Position numbers and translations under genes: made by a program. From positions 1-64,000 of the forward strand of contig NZ_WJFD01000009.1 in assembly GCF_009647655.1 (NCBI RefSeq): a DNA stretch of 64,000 nucleotides. The letters run 5' to 3'. Each line of letters opens with the position of its first letter. Position 1 is the first letter of the stretch. Source of the DNA: Chitinophaga sp. SYP-B3965. GTDB lineage: Bacteria > Bacteroidota > Bacteroidia > Chitinophagales > Chitinophagaceae. The notes under the pieces were generated by a model that was not told the origin of the DNA, searched no databases, and saw only the letters and a program-made list of their open reading frames with translations. Positions 42,790-50,586 of this stretch are shown in pieces.

Positions 42790-43839
42790 TTATTCCAATT
42801 GCTTTTTTAGTTCTGCTTTACTTGGAAGATAGAGTTTATATTCTCTTGAATAAATCTGTTTGTTATCCTGTGGAAGTGTAAATTCCACTACTGTTTTGTT
42901 ATCTTCTTTGCAAAGAATAATACCGATAGTAGGATTTTCATCAGGCGTTTTAATCATTCGATCATAGTAATTGACATACATCTGCATTTGGCCTATATCC
43001 TGATGTGTTAATGCTCCGATTTTCAGATCGAATATTACAAATGAGCGTAATAAACGATTGTAGAATACAAGATCTACATAGAAATCTTGCCCTTCAAAGC
43101 TAAACCGTCTTTGTCTGCCCTCAAATAAAAAACCTTTTCCTAACTCAAGCATAAAATGTTCAAGTTTATCTATGATAGCTGTTTCAAGATCGTTTTCTGA
43201 ATAGCGGTGATCTTCCTGCAATTCTAAGAATTCTAATACGTAGGGGTTCTTTATTGCATCAGTGGCCTTCTCAATAATTTGTCCCTTCTTTGTTAACTGC
43301 ATCACACCATTTTTATCACGACTAAGTGCCAGTCTTTCATATAGGGATGATTGATATTGGCGTCGCAATTCGCGAACAGTCCAATTATTTTGAATAGCTT
43401 CTATTTGATAGAATTTACGCTCTTCAATATCTTTTATTTTGAGTAACTGCACGTAATGAGACCAACCAAGCTGTGAAGAGTAATCGGAAATCCGAGACGC
43501 TGTCTCGGAAATCAATGAATTTGCACCTTTTTCAGAAATCCGAGACAGTGTCTCGGATTTTCGGTATTGCTGATAAAATAAGCGCATCAACTCCAGATTA
43601 TCAACTGAATAACCTTTGCCGAATTCCTTTATAAGAGATTCACTTAGATTTTTTAGCACCTCCTTTGCATATTCTGCTCTTTCTTTTCCCTTTTGCTCAT
43701 TTTCTGTAATTATACGTCCGATTTCAAAGTAGGTGAATACCATGGCAGCATTAATATTGCGCACAATATTCTCCCGTGATTGTTCTATTATAGATTTTAT
43801 TGAAATAAAAAGACGCTTATCAGTTAGTGCTGACCTCAT
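42790..43839 (-). CDS. DUF1016 (YhcG-type) PD-(D/E)XK nuclease
   Basis: A 349-residue protein. The N-terminal DUF1016_N helical domain (about 1-150) starts IKSIIEQSRENIVRNINAAM and has YFEIGRIITENEQKG. The C-terminal PDDEXK domain (about 170-345) has GFLFEGRQRRFSFEGQDFYV, DLVFYNRLLRSFVIFDLKIG (with the D..E/DxK-like site) and NPTIGIILCKEDN. Family members occur in restriction or defence contexts. A 16-residue tandem unit, SETLSRISEKGANSLI then SETASRISDY, sits between the domains and is encoded by two palindromic 48-bp repeats. Solitary gene; no partner seen. Confidence 0.88.
   Translation of the reverse strand: MRSALTDKRLFISIKSIIEQSRENIVRNINAAMVFTYFEIGRIITENEQKGKERAEYAKEVLKNLSESLIKEFGKGYSVDNLELMRLFYQQYRKSETLSRISEKGANSLISETASRISDYSSQLGWSHYVQLLKIKDIEERKFYQIEAIQNNWTVRELRRQYQSSLYERLALSRDKNGVMQLTKKGQIIEKATDAIKNPYVLEFLELQEDHRYSENDLETAIIDKLEHFMLELGKGFLFEGRQRRFSFEGQDFYVDLVFYNRLLRSFVIFDLKIGALTHQDIGQMQMYVNYYDRMIKTPDENPTIGIILCKEDNKTVVEFTLPQDNKQIYSREYKLYLPSKAELKKQLE
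43488..43560. repeat. Two palindromic 48-bp-phase repeats inside the DUF1016 gene
   Basis: Copy 1 is CCGAGAC-gct-GTCTCGG (43492-43508). Copy 2 is a perfect 25-base palindrome with 12-base arms (AAATCCGAGACA, 43536-43547; TGTCTCGGATTT, 43549-43560). The copies are exactly 48 bp apart, so reading frame is kept. They encode the paired SETxSRIS motifs. Confidence 0.8.
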
Positions 43840-44152
43840 TTTGAAAAATGTGTTGTTTAAGGATACTTCTCTTGAAATAGTTTCGTATTTTTATAAACCC
43901 TTATTCCCGGTTGTCCCTGACTTTGGTCAAACTTCCGGGTTTCGTTTTTAACCCCATTCCTCACACTCAATTCCGCTTTAAGTTTATTAGGAGATAGCCT
44001 GTAAGGTTAACACGGCTTATAAGAAATGAGGGCTAACAAACTATCACGAATATAGTTTGTGGTAATCAACACAGAAATAATAATTTGAAAAGCAAATGTT
44101 AACGGTGATGATGGAGCGTGTTTTTTGTGCGGGTAAGGTTAACTATATCCAA
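43840..44152. other. Non-coding stretch with a 23-bp inverted repeat
   Basis: About 310 bases without a credible ORF. CAAACTAT (44037-44044) and ATAGTTTG (44052-44059) are a perfect 8-bp inverted repeat spaced by seven bases. It could be an operator or the worn end of a mobile element. No tRNA seen. Confidence 0.4.
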
Positions 44153-44377
44153 TCAGTTTCTCGGTCTATCATGAAGCGGATCAAGATCAACAGTATCAGA
44201 AAAGGCGATTAGTTTTTCATGCAATAATTGATCGAGTTCATAAATGATCGTTTCATCTAACGCGGTAGGAATTGCAGAAGTATATTTTGAAGCACAGTCT
44301 GCAACATATTGCACTACCGTCATTTTTCCTTTAGCAGCTATAAATACAATTTGCGGCCAGGGATCAAGGTTGAACAT
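44153..44377 (-). CDS. Small orphan protein (74 residues)
   Basis: A 74-residue soluble acidic protein starting MFNLDPWPQIVFIAAKGKMT. The longer frame to 44491 overlaps the gyrB terminator and encodes an unlikely Cys-rich stretch, so the ATG at 44377 is preferred. The C-terminus is acidic with LDETIIYELDQLLHEKLIAF. There is no recognisable domain. It lies downstream of gyrB beyond the gyrB terminator. A near-match -7 box (TAAATTTTTG, one base too long) lies upstream. Confidence 0.5.
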   Translation of the reverse strand: MFNLDPWPQIVFIAAKGKMTVVQYVADCASKYTSAIPTALDETIIYELDQLLHEKLIAFSDTVDLDPLHDRPRN

Positions 44378-44432
44378 GCATTTAGTTTCTTCGATTAAAA
44401 TACAAAAATTTAAAAGTGAATATCTGAACATA

Positions 44433-44466
44433 CAAAAAAAATCCCGGCCGCATAACGCAACCGGGA
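44433..44466 (-). terminator. Terminator of gyrB
   Basis: On the minus strand TCCCGGTTGCG-TTA-TGCGGCCGGGA forms an 11-pair stem with three G-U pairs, followed by eight or more T (44433-44441). Confidence 0.8.
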
Positions 44467-44491
44467 CACACAATATTCTCAAAACATTCAA

Positions 44492-46471
44492 TTAAGCATC
44501 AATCCTCGCATACTTCGCATGAGATTCAATGAACTCTCTGCGTGGAGGCACCTCATCACCCATCAGCATTGTAAACACCCGATCCGCTTCAAATGCGCTA
44601 TCAATTGTTACTTGCTTCAGTGTGCGCACTTCAGGATTCATCGTAGTATCCCAAAGCTGCTCGGCATTCATCTCTCCAAGACCTTTATAACGCTGGATCG
44701 TAACGCTTTCTTCCTTACCGGCACCTGCCAGTTTGGTAACAGCAGCTTTACGTTGATCATCCGTCCAGGCATAAACAAAGTCTTTACCTTTCTTCACTTG
44801 ATATAAAGGTGGTTGAGCGAGATACACATATCCTTGTTCCACCATCGCTTTCATATATCTGAAAATGAAAGTGAGGATCAGGGTAGCAATGTGACTTCCA
44901 TCCACGTCCGCATCCGTCATGATGATCAGCTTGTGATAGCGAAGTTTGCTAAGGTTCAAAGCTTTTTCATCTTCCGGTGTACCGATGGTAACACCCAGCG
45001 CAGTGAATATATTCTTGATCTCCTCGTTTTCGTAGATCTTATGTTCCAGTGCTTTCTCCACGTTCAGGATCTTACCACGAAGTGGGAGGATAGCCTGGTT
45101 ATTACGGTTACGGCCTTGTTTTGCCGTACCACCTGCCGAATCCCCTTCGACGAGGTAGAGTTCACATTTGGTAGGATCGTTATCAGAGCAATCTGCCAGT
45201 TTACCGGGCAGGCCGCTACCTGTCATCACACTCTTCCTTTGCACCATCTGGCGCGCTTTACGCGCAGCCTCGCGGGCCTGGGCAGCTAATACTACCTTAT
45301 TGATGATGATCTTGGCTTCACGCGGATGTTCTTCCAGGAAGTGTTCCAGAACCTGGGCCACTGCACTGTCCACAATACCCATTACATCAGAGTTACCCAG
45401 TTTGGTTTTGGTTTGGCCTTCAAACTGTGGCTCCGGAACTTTTACGCTCAGGATACAGCTCAGGCCTTCACGGAAGTCATCACCGGTTACTTCCACTTTT
45501 GATTTCTCGAACATTTTGTTCTTGTCACCATAAGATTTGAAGACCCGGGTAATGGCCCTGCGGAAACCCGCAACGTGGGTACCACCTTCAATAGTATTGA
45601 TATTATTTACGTACGAGAAGATGTTCTCGTGGAAAGAGTCATTATATAATAAGGCCACTTCCACTACTACGTTAGAATTCGGTTCGTGTGTTTCAACAAA
45701 GATGGGCTCAGGAATGATGCCATTACGACGACCATTCTTATCCATCAATTGTACGAATTCAACAATACCACCTTCACTATAGAAAACTTCGTTGAAAGAA
45801 TTACCGTTTTCGTCTTTTTCACGTTCATCGGTCAGCGAAATGCGGATCTTCCTGTTCAGGAAAGACAATTCGCGCAGCCTGCCTGCCAACGTTTCACGGT
45901 TGTAGACGAGTTCCGTAAAGATGGTGCCGTCCGGTTTGAAGTGAACCGTTGTACCAGTAAGGTCACTATCTCCGATCTCACGAACGGTATATTGAGGAAC
46001 ACCCATTCTGTACTCCTGTTCAAAGATCTTACCTTCTCTTTGCACAGTAACGTGCAAAGGATCACTCAGGGCGTTCACGCAACTTACACCCACCCCGTGG
46101 AGACCACCGGATACCTTGTAAGTATTTTTGTCGAACTTGCCACCGGCATGGAGAACTGTCATTACAACCTCCAGGGCAGAACGTTTCTCTTTAGCGTGAA
46201 TGCCGGTAGGGATACCCCGCCCGTCATCACTAACCCGGATGGAATTGTCCTCCAGGATCGTTACTTCAATGTTTTTGCAATATCCGGCCAGGGCTTCATC
46301 GATAGAGTTATCGACTACTTCATATACAAGGTGGTGTAAACCTTTTACCCCAATATCGCCAATGTACATGGCGGGACGTTTACGTACGGCTTCCAACCCT
46401 TCCAATACTTGAATACTACCCGCATCATAGCCATTGCTGGGGGTAGTTGCTTGCGCTAGTTCTTCACTCAT
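44492..46471 (-). CDS. gyrB: DNA gyrase subunit B
   Basis: A 659-residue type II topoisomerase ATPase subunit. The GHKL domain has EVVDNSIDEALAGY (about 50), DDGRGIP and GGLHGVGVSCVNALS (about 122). The TOPRIM domain has EGDSAGGTAKQGRN (about 440) and DADVDGSHIATL (about 515), and the C-terminal QRYKGLGEMNAEQLWDTTMN is intact. The short form lacking a long insert is standard in Bacteroidota. No gyrA or recF neighbour; it lies downstream of an AsmA-like gene. A -7 box lies 46 bases upstream. Confidence 0.98.
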   Translation of the reverse strand: MSEELAQATTPSNGYDAGSIQVLEGLEAVRKRPAMYIGDIGVKGLHHLVYEVVDNSIDEALAGYCKNIEVTILEDNSIRVSDDGRGIPTGIHAKEKRSALEVVMTVLHAGGKFDKNTYKVSGGLHGVGVSCVNALSDPLHVTVQREGKIFEQEYRMGVPQYTVREIGDSDLTGTTVHFKPDGTIFTELVYNRETLAGRLRELSFLNRKIRISLTDEREKDENGNSFNEVFYSEGGIVEFVQLMDKNGRRNGIIPEPIFVETHEPNSNVVVEVALLYNDSFHENIFSYVNNINTIEGGTHVAGFRRAITRVFKSYGDKNKMFEKSKVEVTGDDFREGLSCILSVKVPEPQFEGQTKTKLGNSDVMGIVDSAVAQVLEHFLEEHPREAKIIINKVVLAAQAREAARKARQMVQRKSVMTGSGLPGKLADCSDNDPTKCELYLVEGDSAGGTAKQGRNRNNQAILPLRGKILNVEKALEHKIYENEEIKNIFTALGVTIGTPEDEKALNLSKLRYHKLIIMTDADVDGSHIATLILTFIFRYMKAMVEQGYVYLAQPPLYQVKKGKDFVYAWTDDQRKAAVTKLAGAGKEESVTIQRYKGLGEMNAEQLWDTTMNPEVRTLKQVTIDSAFEADRVFTMLMGDEVPPRREFIESHAKYARIDA

Positions 46472-46517
46472 ATTATTAGCTGAAAATCTTTTTTAAACAA
46501 ATCAGTAGACAATCATG

Positions 46518-46525
46518 CAAATGTA
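46518..46525 (-). promoter_or_regulatory. -7 box of gyrB
   Basis: The minus strand reads TACATTTG (perfect TAnnTTTG). It lies in the 144-base gap between the AsmA-like gene and gyrB. No -33 TTG at the expected position. Confidence 0.4.
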
Positions 46526-46615
46526 AGCAAAATCAGCCTGATTTCCATGAATAATACGGCATTTCTGGAGTAGGTGGATAGTATGTGAATAGCGAAAAAT
46601 CAGTATGGAAACATA

Positions 46616-48298
46616 TTATTTATTTCTGGCCTCCATGGCAGCCAGCATGTCTGTCCCTACCGTCTCCTTTACACCCGTAAAAATGGTTTTCCAAACCAGG
46701 TTGAAGAAGGATTTTTTAGGGTCTCTTTGGAACCGCGGTTTCACGATCCGGACAGCCTCGCCGGGAGAGGGGTTTTCATTTTTAATGACCATAAGGTTGG
46801 CCAGCAGGCTCGCCAGCCCTTTTCTCTGATTGCCGTTAGGGTCTTTTTCCTCTTTCAGCATAGAGATCTTCAGATTGGAATACAAGAATTTCAGGGTGCC
46901 GCTGGCACTTTTTTCATTCCCCCGGAAGTTGAATTCCAGTTCTTTTATCTGGGCAGACCTGATCTCTACCATGCCCAGGGGTTTTGTAACCGGGTTAAAT
47001 TCCTTCCCGTCCATATTATTCAATTGCCCTGAAACACCAAAAGCCCCGGAAGCATCTCCCAGGATAAAATCGAAGCTGGCTCTGAGTTTCCCGCTTTTCA
47101 TCAGGATGGCGTGAAGGTCCGCAGTGCAATGTTTATTCTTGGCTACCAGGGAGTCAACATTAGTGATATGCCGAAAGGTACCCCCAGCCCTGAGGAACTG
47201 GATCTTGCCGGTTTCGCCATTTTTAGGGTTCTTTTCTGTATAACTCACATCTACGCCGCTGGCTGTAAGGGTATCTATTTGCAATGGCAGCTTCAGTTTG
47301 GCCAATAGCTGGTTGGGGAACTGACCATATTTATCCCCTGGCGGCAGGGGCAGACTCCTGTTCCGGTAAACATTTAATTCCCCTCCATTAATACTGCCTC
47401 TTTGTATATAAACTCCCTGCTTTAGTTGGTATAACCGGGGAATACCTTTCAGGTTGATATTCCTGAAAACCAGCTGGAACATGTCTTTTTGCGTTTTGAT
47501 CTGCTTGTCGAAATCCGCCCGGTTGTATCTTGGTTTCAGTTCTATTTCACCTATATCCATAGCCCGCTCTGCAGCATGGTAGCTGATCTTCTTCACATGC
47601 AGCCAGTATAGACTGTCCGGTGTGCGGTGATCCCATTTTTCCAGGTTTATGTCAAAGCTCCTGGCGTATAAAAAGCGCGCAGGGTCATTCTGACTGACAG
47701 AATCTATCTGCAGGCCACGAATAATTATATCCAGGTCTTCCAGTTTGGTGATCACCTTGCTGCTGTCTTTCCCAATCTGTGTATAGATCAGTTTGATCTT
47801 GTTCAGGGTCAATCTGCTGATACTGAAATGATTGATGTTCTTATTCACTACTTCGTAAAAGCTGCGCTGGTGGGTAGTTGTATCCACACTTCGCTGATCT
47901 GAAACGATAATCAGTTCAGGATCAATGATAGTAAATGCGCCGGCATCCACATCTTTATCCAGGAAATACCGCCACAACTTCAGGCGGCTGATCTGTAACC
48001 GGCTCATTTTAGCATTGATCAATGCCCCGGGCGCCTTTTGCTGTGCCACAAGCCGCTGGTATACAGCGCTGTCCGGAATTAAGGCTGCATTATGTATAGT
48101 GAGGTTGCCATTGAGCAGGTTAAGGTCCAACCGGCCATAGGCAAGTGTATAAAGGCTGTCAGACCCTTCCTGTACATATTGCCGCAGCTCTTTGTCCAGA
48201 ATTCGCTTCCAGTGCACGCTCAGGTACCACCCCGTTCCAATTACTGCCAGTACTAATATGGCCACTACCGTTATGATGATCTTCCAGATTCTTTTCAT
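46616..48298 (-). CDS. AsmA/DUF748-like membrane-anchored protein
   Basis: A 560-residue protein. A single N-terminal membrane segment (MKRIWKIIITVVAILVLAVI, 4-24) is followed by a long beta-rich periplasmic part. This includes YGRLDLNLLNGNLTIHNAAL and later LQIDTLTASGVDVSYTEKNP, the kind of alternating strands seen in AsmA/TamB-like lipid-transfer proteins. The C-terminus GVKETVGTDMLAAMEARNK resembles DUF748 ends. Likely envelope lipid homeostasis, but only by resemblance. Upstream of gyrB on the same strand; no intervening terminator was seen. Confidence 0.65.
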   Translation of the reverse strand: MKRIWKIIITVVAILVLAVIGTGWYLSVHWKRILDKELRQYVQEGSDSLYTLAYGRLDLNLLNGNLTIHNAALIPDSAVYQRLVAQQKAPGALINAKMSRLQISRLKLWRYFLDKDVDAGAFTIIDPELIIVSDQRSVDTTTHQRSFYEVVNKNINHFSISRLTLNKIKLIYTQIGKDSSKVITKLEDLDIIIRGLQIDSVSQNDPARFLYARSFDINLEKWDHRTPDSLYWLHVKKISYHAAERAMDIGEIELKPRYNRADFDKQIKTQKDMFQLVFRNINLKGIPRLYQLKQGVYIQRGSINGGELNVYRNRSLPLPPGDKYGQFPNQLLAKLKLPLQIDTLTASGVDVSYTEKNPKNGETGKIQFLRAGGTFRHITNVDSLVAKNKHCTADLHAILMKSGKLRASFDFILGDASGAFGVSGQLNNMDGKEFNPVTKPLGMVEIRSAQIKELEFNFRGNEKSASGTLKFLYSNLKISMLKEEKDPNGNQRKGLASLLANLMVIKNENPSPGEAVRIVKPRFQRDPKKSFFNLVWKTIFTGVKETVGTDMLAAMEARNK

Positions 48299-48383
48299 TA
48301 TAAGATGTAGTTACTAAATTTGTACCAATTCCCCTTGTTTGTAACCTGTTTGTCAAACTAATAATATTATAACAACGATTCGT

Positions 48384-48391
48384 TAGTTTTG
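48384..48391 (+). promoter_or_regulatory. -7 box of the second AraC-family gene
   Basis: TAGTTTTG matches TAnnTTTG and ends 11 bases before the ATG at 48403. It overlaps the rejected GTG start at 48391. Confidence 0.4.
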
Positions 48392-48402
48392 TGCTGCAAA
48401 CG

Positions 48403-49329
48403 ATGAAGGAAGTACACGAAATATTATCACTCGCCATCCCGCAACCGGCCTTAAGCGACCACCTGAAATTGGCGGAAGCTGATACTGTGGCCGTTCCGGA
48501 CTGCCTGGAATACAACCTCGAACGGTATACATTCGACCGTCCGCTGCCTGTAGAAGATGTGGCGATGGTAGTATACCAACCTGCTAAACGTGGCCAATCC
48601 GCCATGATCGAGCTTCGGTATTGTGTGGCCGGAAGTAAATATTGCAAGAACCCTTCCTGTACAGACCAGCTTTGCGCAGAAGGTAAAAAGGAAGACGATT
48701 GTAAGGAGAAAATGCCTTCAGTGGACATGATCACCGTTCGTTTTCAACCTGCTTTCATACAATCCCTGCAAAAAGGGAACACTTCCTTCTCTCTCTTTGA
48801 ACTGCAATCCAAGAAGCCTTTTGTAAAAACCATTCAGCCTTGTACCAAATCCAAAATGGTATTAGAGCAAATGGTACATCATAACTACGAAGGCATCCTT
48901 AAAAATATCTTCTTACAAAGTAAAGCCCTGGAGCTGCTATTATTCAGCTCCGATCAGTTCATCCAGAATGATACGGATGAAAGATATGGCTGCCGCTTCC
49001 TTACACATATGGAAGACCGGGAGAAGATTGAAAAAGCCCGTAGTATCTTATTGGATCAGTTGGATGCACCTATCACCATCCGGGACCTCGCACGCCGCGT
49101 GGCCATGAATGAATGTTACCTGAAGAAAGGTTTTAAAGCCATGTTCGGTACTACCATTTATGATTATTTCCAGAAAGAAAGAATGGAAAAGGCGAAAGGG
49201 TTACTCTATGAAAAAGGGCTCTCCGTTTCAGAAGTAGCTATCATGATGGGATATTCCTGTATCTCACATTTCTCTACCGCGTTCAAAAAACATACTGGTC
49301 TCAAGCCATGTGAACTTCTGCTGCGCTAG
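48403..49329 (+). CDS. AraC-family transcriptional regulator (Cys-rich N-terminal domain)
   Basis: A 308-residue regulator. The N-terminal part (about 1-200) carries a cysteine cluster, GSKYCKNPSCTDQLCAEGKK, plus CKEK nearby, suggesting metal or redox sensing. The C-terminal AraC double HTH (about 215-305) has ITIRDLARRVAMNECYLKKG and VSEVAIMMGYSCISHFSTAF, ending KKHTGLKPCELL. The ATG at 48403 is preferred over the GTG inside the -7 box. Stand-alone gene whose targets are not visible. A 390-base non-coding stretch follows before the candidate small RNA. Confidence 0.9.
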   Translation: MKEVHEILSLAIPQPALSDHLKLAEADTVAVPDCLEYNLERYTFDRPLPVEDVAMVVYQPAKRGQSAMIELRYCVAGSKYCKNPSCTDQLCAEGKKEDDCKEKMPSVDMITVRFQPAFIQSLQKGNTSFSLFELQSKKPFVKTIQPCTKSKMVLEQMVHHNYEGILKNIFLQSKALELLLFSSDQFIQNDTDERYGCRFLTHMEDREKIEKARSILLDQLDAPITIRDLARRVAMNECYLKKGFKAMFGTTIYDYFQKERMEKAKGLLYEKGLSVSEVAIMMGYSCISHFSTAFKKHTGLKPCELLLR

Positions 49330-49610
49330 TAGTAATTCTAAAGAAATTTTAAAGACGTATAATTATTCTGCTATAAATCCGCTACAGCGAATAGCTTCAC
49401 GGCTTCTTCCGCATAAAAAACTTCCACTTCAAAATAGAAAAAACATCGCCCTCTGCAGCGCGGCAAACTCCCATCCTCATTTTTCCCGTTACGATCATTT
49501 GTTTTCCCGATTTGAAAAACGCTTTAGAAGAGATTGTTCTTTCTTTGTACAACGAACAATGAATATCTATCCACTGTTCCTCATAAGCTTCCTTATCAGA
49601 TTTGACCTAA
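49330..49610. other. Intergenic stretch between the AraC gene and the candidate RNA
   Basis: About 280 bases with no convincing gene. It carries a degenerate fourth copy of the CCGCCCTTT/GCGGCAA repeat at 49441-49477 (TCGCCCTCTGCAGCGCGGCA). A near-match -7 box, CAGATTTG (49597-49604, seven of eight bases), lies just before the candidate RNA. Confidence 0.4.
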
Positions 49611-49753
49611 GGACTAGCTTGCAGACGATAGTAAAGCCATTATAAAGCAGGGTAATATCAAACACCACAATGACCTAAGAGTTGCCCTGTGAGTCCGTAA
49701 GTTTTTCCTAGTAATTTGCATAAGCCGTTATCTTTCTGATGACGGCTTTTTTT
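49611..49753 (+). ncRNA. Candidate 6S-type regulatory RNA (6S-Flavo-like)
   Basis: The region folds by eye into a rod with a central bubble, the shape of 6S RNA. TGCA (49620-49623) pairs with TGCA (49717-49720). TAGTAAAG (49629-49636) pairs with TTTTCCTA (49703-49710) with one mismatch. Then there is an open bubble of 10 bases (49637-49646) opposite 11 bases (49691-49701). Finally GCAGGGTAA (49647-49655) pairs with TTGCCCTGT (49682-49690) with two G-U pairs, around a 26-base loop. A Rho-independent terminator follows directly (49722-49753) and a -7-like box lies just upstream. The rod of about 105 nt is close to the size I recall for the Bacteroidota 6S-Flavo motif. By family knowledge 6S RNA mimics an open promoter and sequesters RNA polymerase. 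No database comparison was made. Confidence 0.5.
49722..49753 (+). terminator. Terminator of the candidate 6S-type RNA
   Basis: AAGCCGTTAT (49722-49731) pairs with ATGACGGCTT (49739-49748), ten pairs with one G-U, followed by seven T. Confidence 0.85.
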
Positions 49754-49787
49754 ATGATGTAAGCCCAACCGGCGTGTAGTAAAAATG

Positions 49788-49813
49788 AAAAACCCCGCCC
49801 AAAAGAGCAGGGT
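49788..49813 (-). terminator. Terminator of the PepSY-like gene
   Basis: On the minus strand ACCCTGC pairs with GCGGGGT (49792-49798 and 49807-49813, one G-U pair), followed by TTTTT. It lies 60-85 bases past the stop. Confidence 0.65.
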
Positions 49814-49873
49814 CTGTCCTATTTATCCCTATACCTATGAAATACTTAATTAATTTCTTTATATGCAATTTCT

Positions 49874-50347
49874 TTAATCAACAATAGTGCCAGCATCATT
49901 CAAAAGTACGGTTTTGGCAGTTCCATTATCGTCAATATTTATTTTATAGTATGATGCCACATCCGCTCTTTCAATCTTCCATCCTTCTTTAACAACTGCA
50001 GAAGGATATTTGTTCTTCAAAGTTCCCAAAACTGGTTCAGGCACATTTCCTGCGGGAAATTCACTGCGGGTTGCAATCCAGGTTCCTTCAGCATTATACT
50101 CAACTGCAGTTTTTATATTTTCTTTGTTTACGGAAGCAATCCAGTTGCCTGCAGAAGTTTTTAACCACACAGCATCTGTTGTTCCTGCAAATTGTTCATT
50201 TTGCTGAAAAGCATCCTTAACATTTGCCGGAGCCTCTATTTTCTTTGCTATTACCTTGGTTTTCTTAGCTGAAGTTTTTTGCTGCTGCGCAAAAGCTATT
50301 CCAGAAGTGAAGATAGCAGCGCACATGAATACGGTTACTTTTTTCAT
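49874..50347 (-). CDS. PepSY-like secreted protein
   Basis: A 157-residue exported protein: signal peptide 1-20 (MKKVTVFMCAAIFTSGIAFA-Q), then a basic linker (SAKKTKVIAKKIEAP). Two related PepSY-like/BLIP-type half units follow: VKDAFQQNEQFAGTTDAVWL with WIASVNKENIKTAVEYNAEG, and LKNKYPSAVVKEGWKIERAD with SYYKINIDDNGTAKTVLLND. This family is common in Bacteroidota and of unknown function. Monocistronic. Confidence 0.8.
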   Translation of the reverse strand: MKKVTVFMCAAIFTSGIAFAQQQKTSAKKTKVIAKKIEAPANVKDAFQQNEQFAGTTDAVWLKTSAGNWIASVNKENIKTAVEYNAEGTWIATRSEFPAGNVPEPVLGTLKNKYPSAVVKEGWKIERADVASYYKINIDDNGTAKTVLLNDAGTIVD

Positions 50348-50586
50348 AAAAAGATATGGTTTTTACTGCGTTATACTCTTCTAAATCTTAAACCAAAACA
50401 ATGCCAAAAACGCAAAGTAACTATACTTTATTGTAAATTACTCAAATTTCAGGTCACTTTTTTCATAAAACCGTTATTTTTTATGAATGGTAGGAAATGG
50501 AAGGCGCTCTCTGAATCCTCCCTGTATTTTCGTAACTTCGCAGAATTTTATAGCCAAATTAATAGCCCGGAAAGGGGGATTTTTAT

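Noticed and set aside
44378..44491. Extended start of the 74-residue ORF
   Set aside because: The extension runs through the gyrB terminator and encodes a Cys/Phe-rich stretch unlike the rest.
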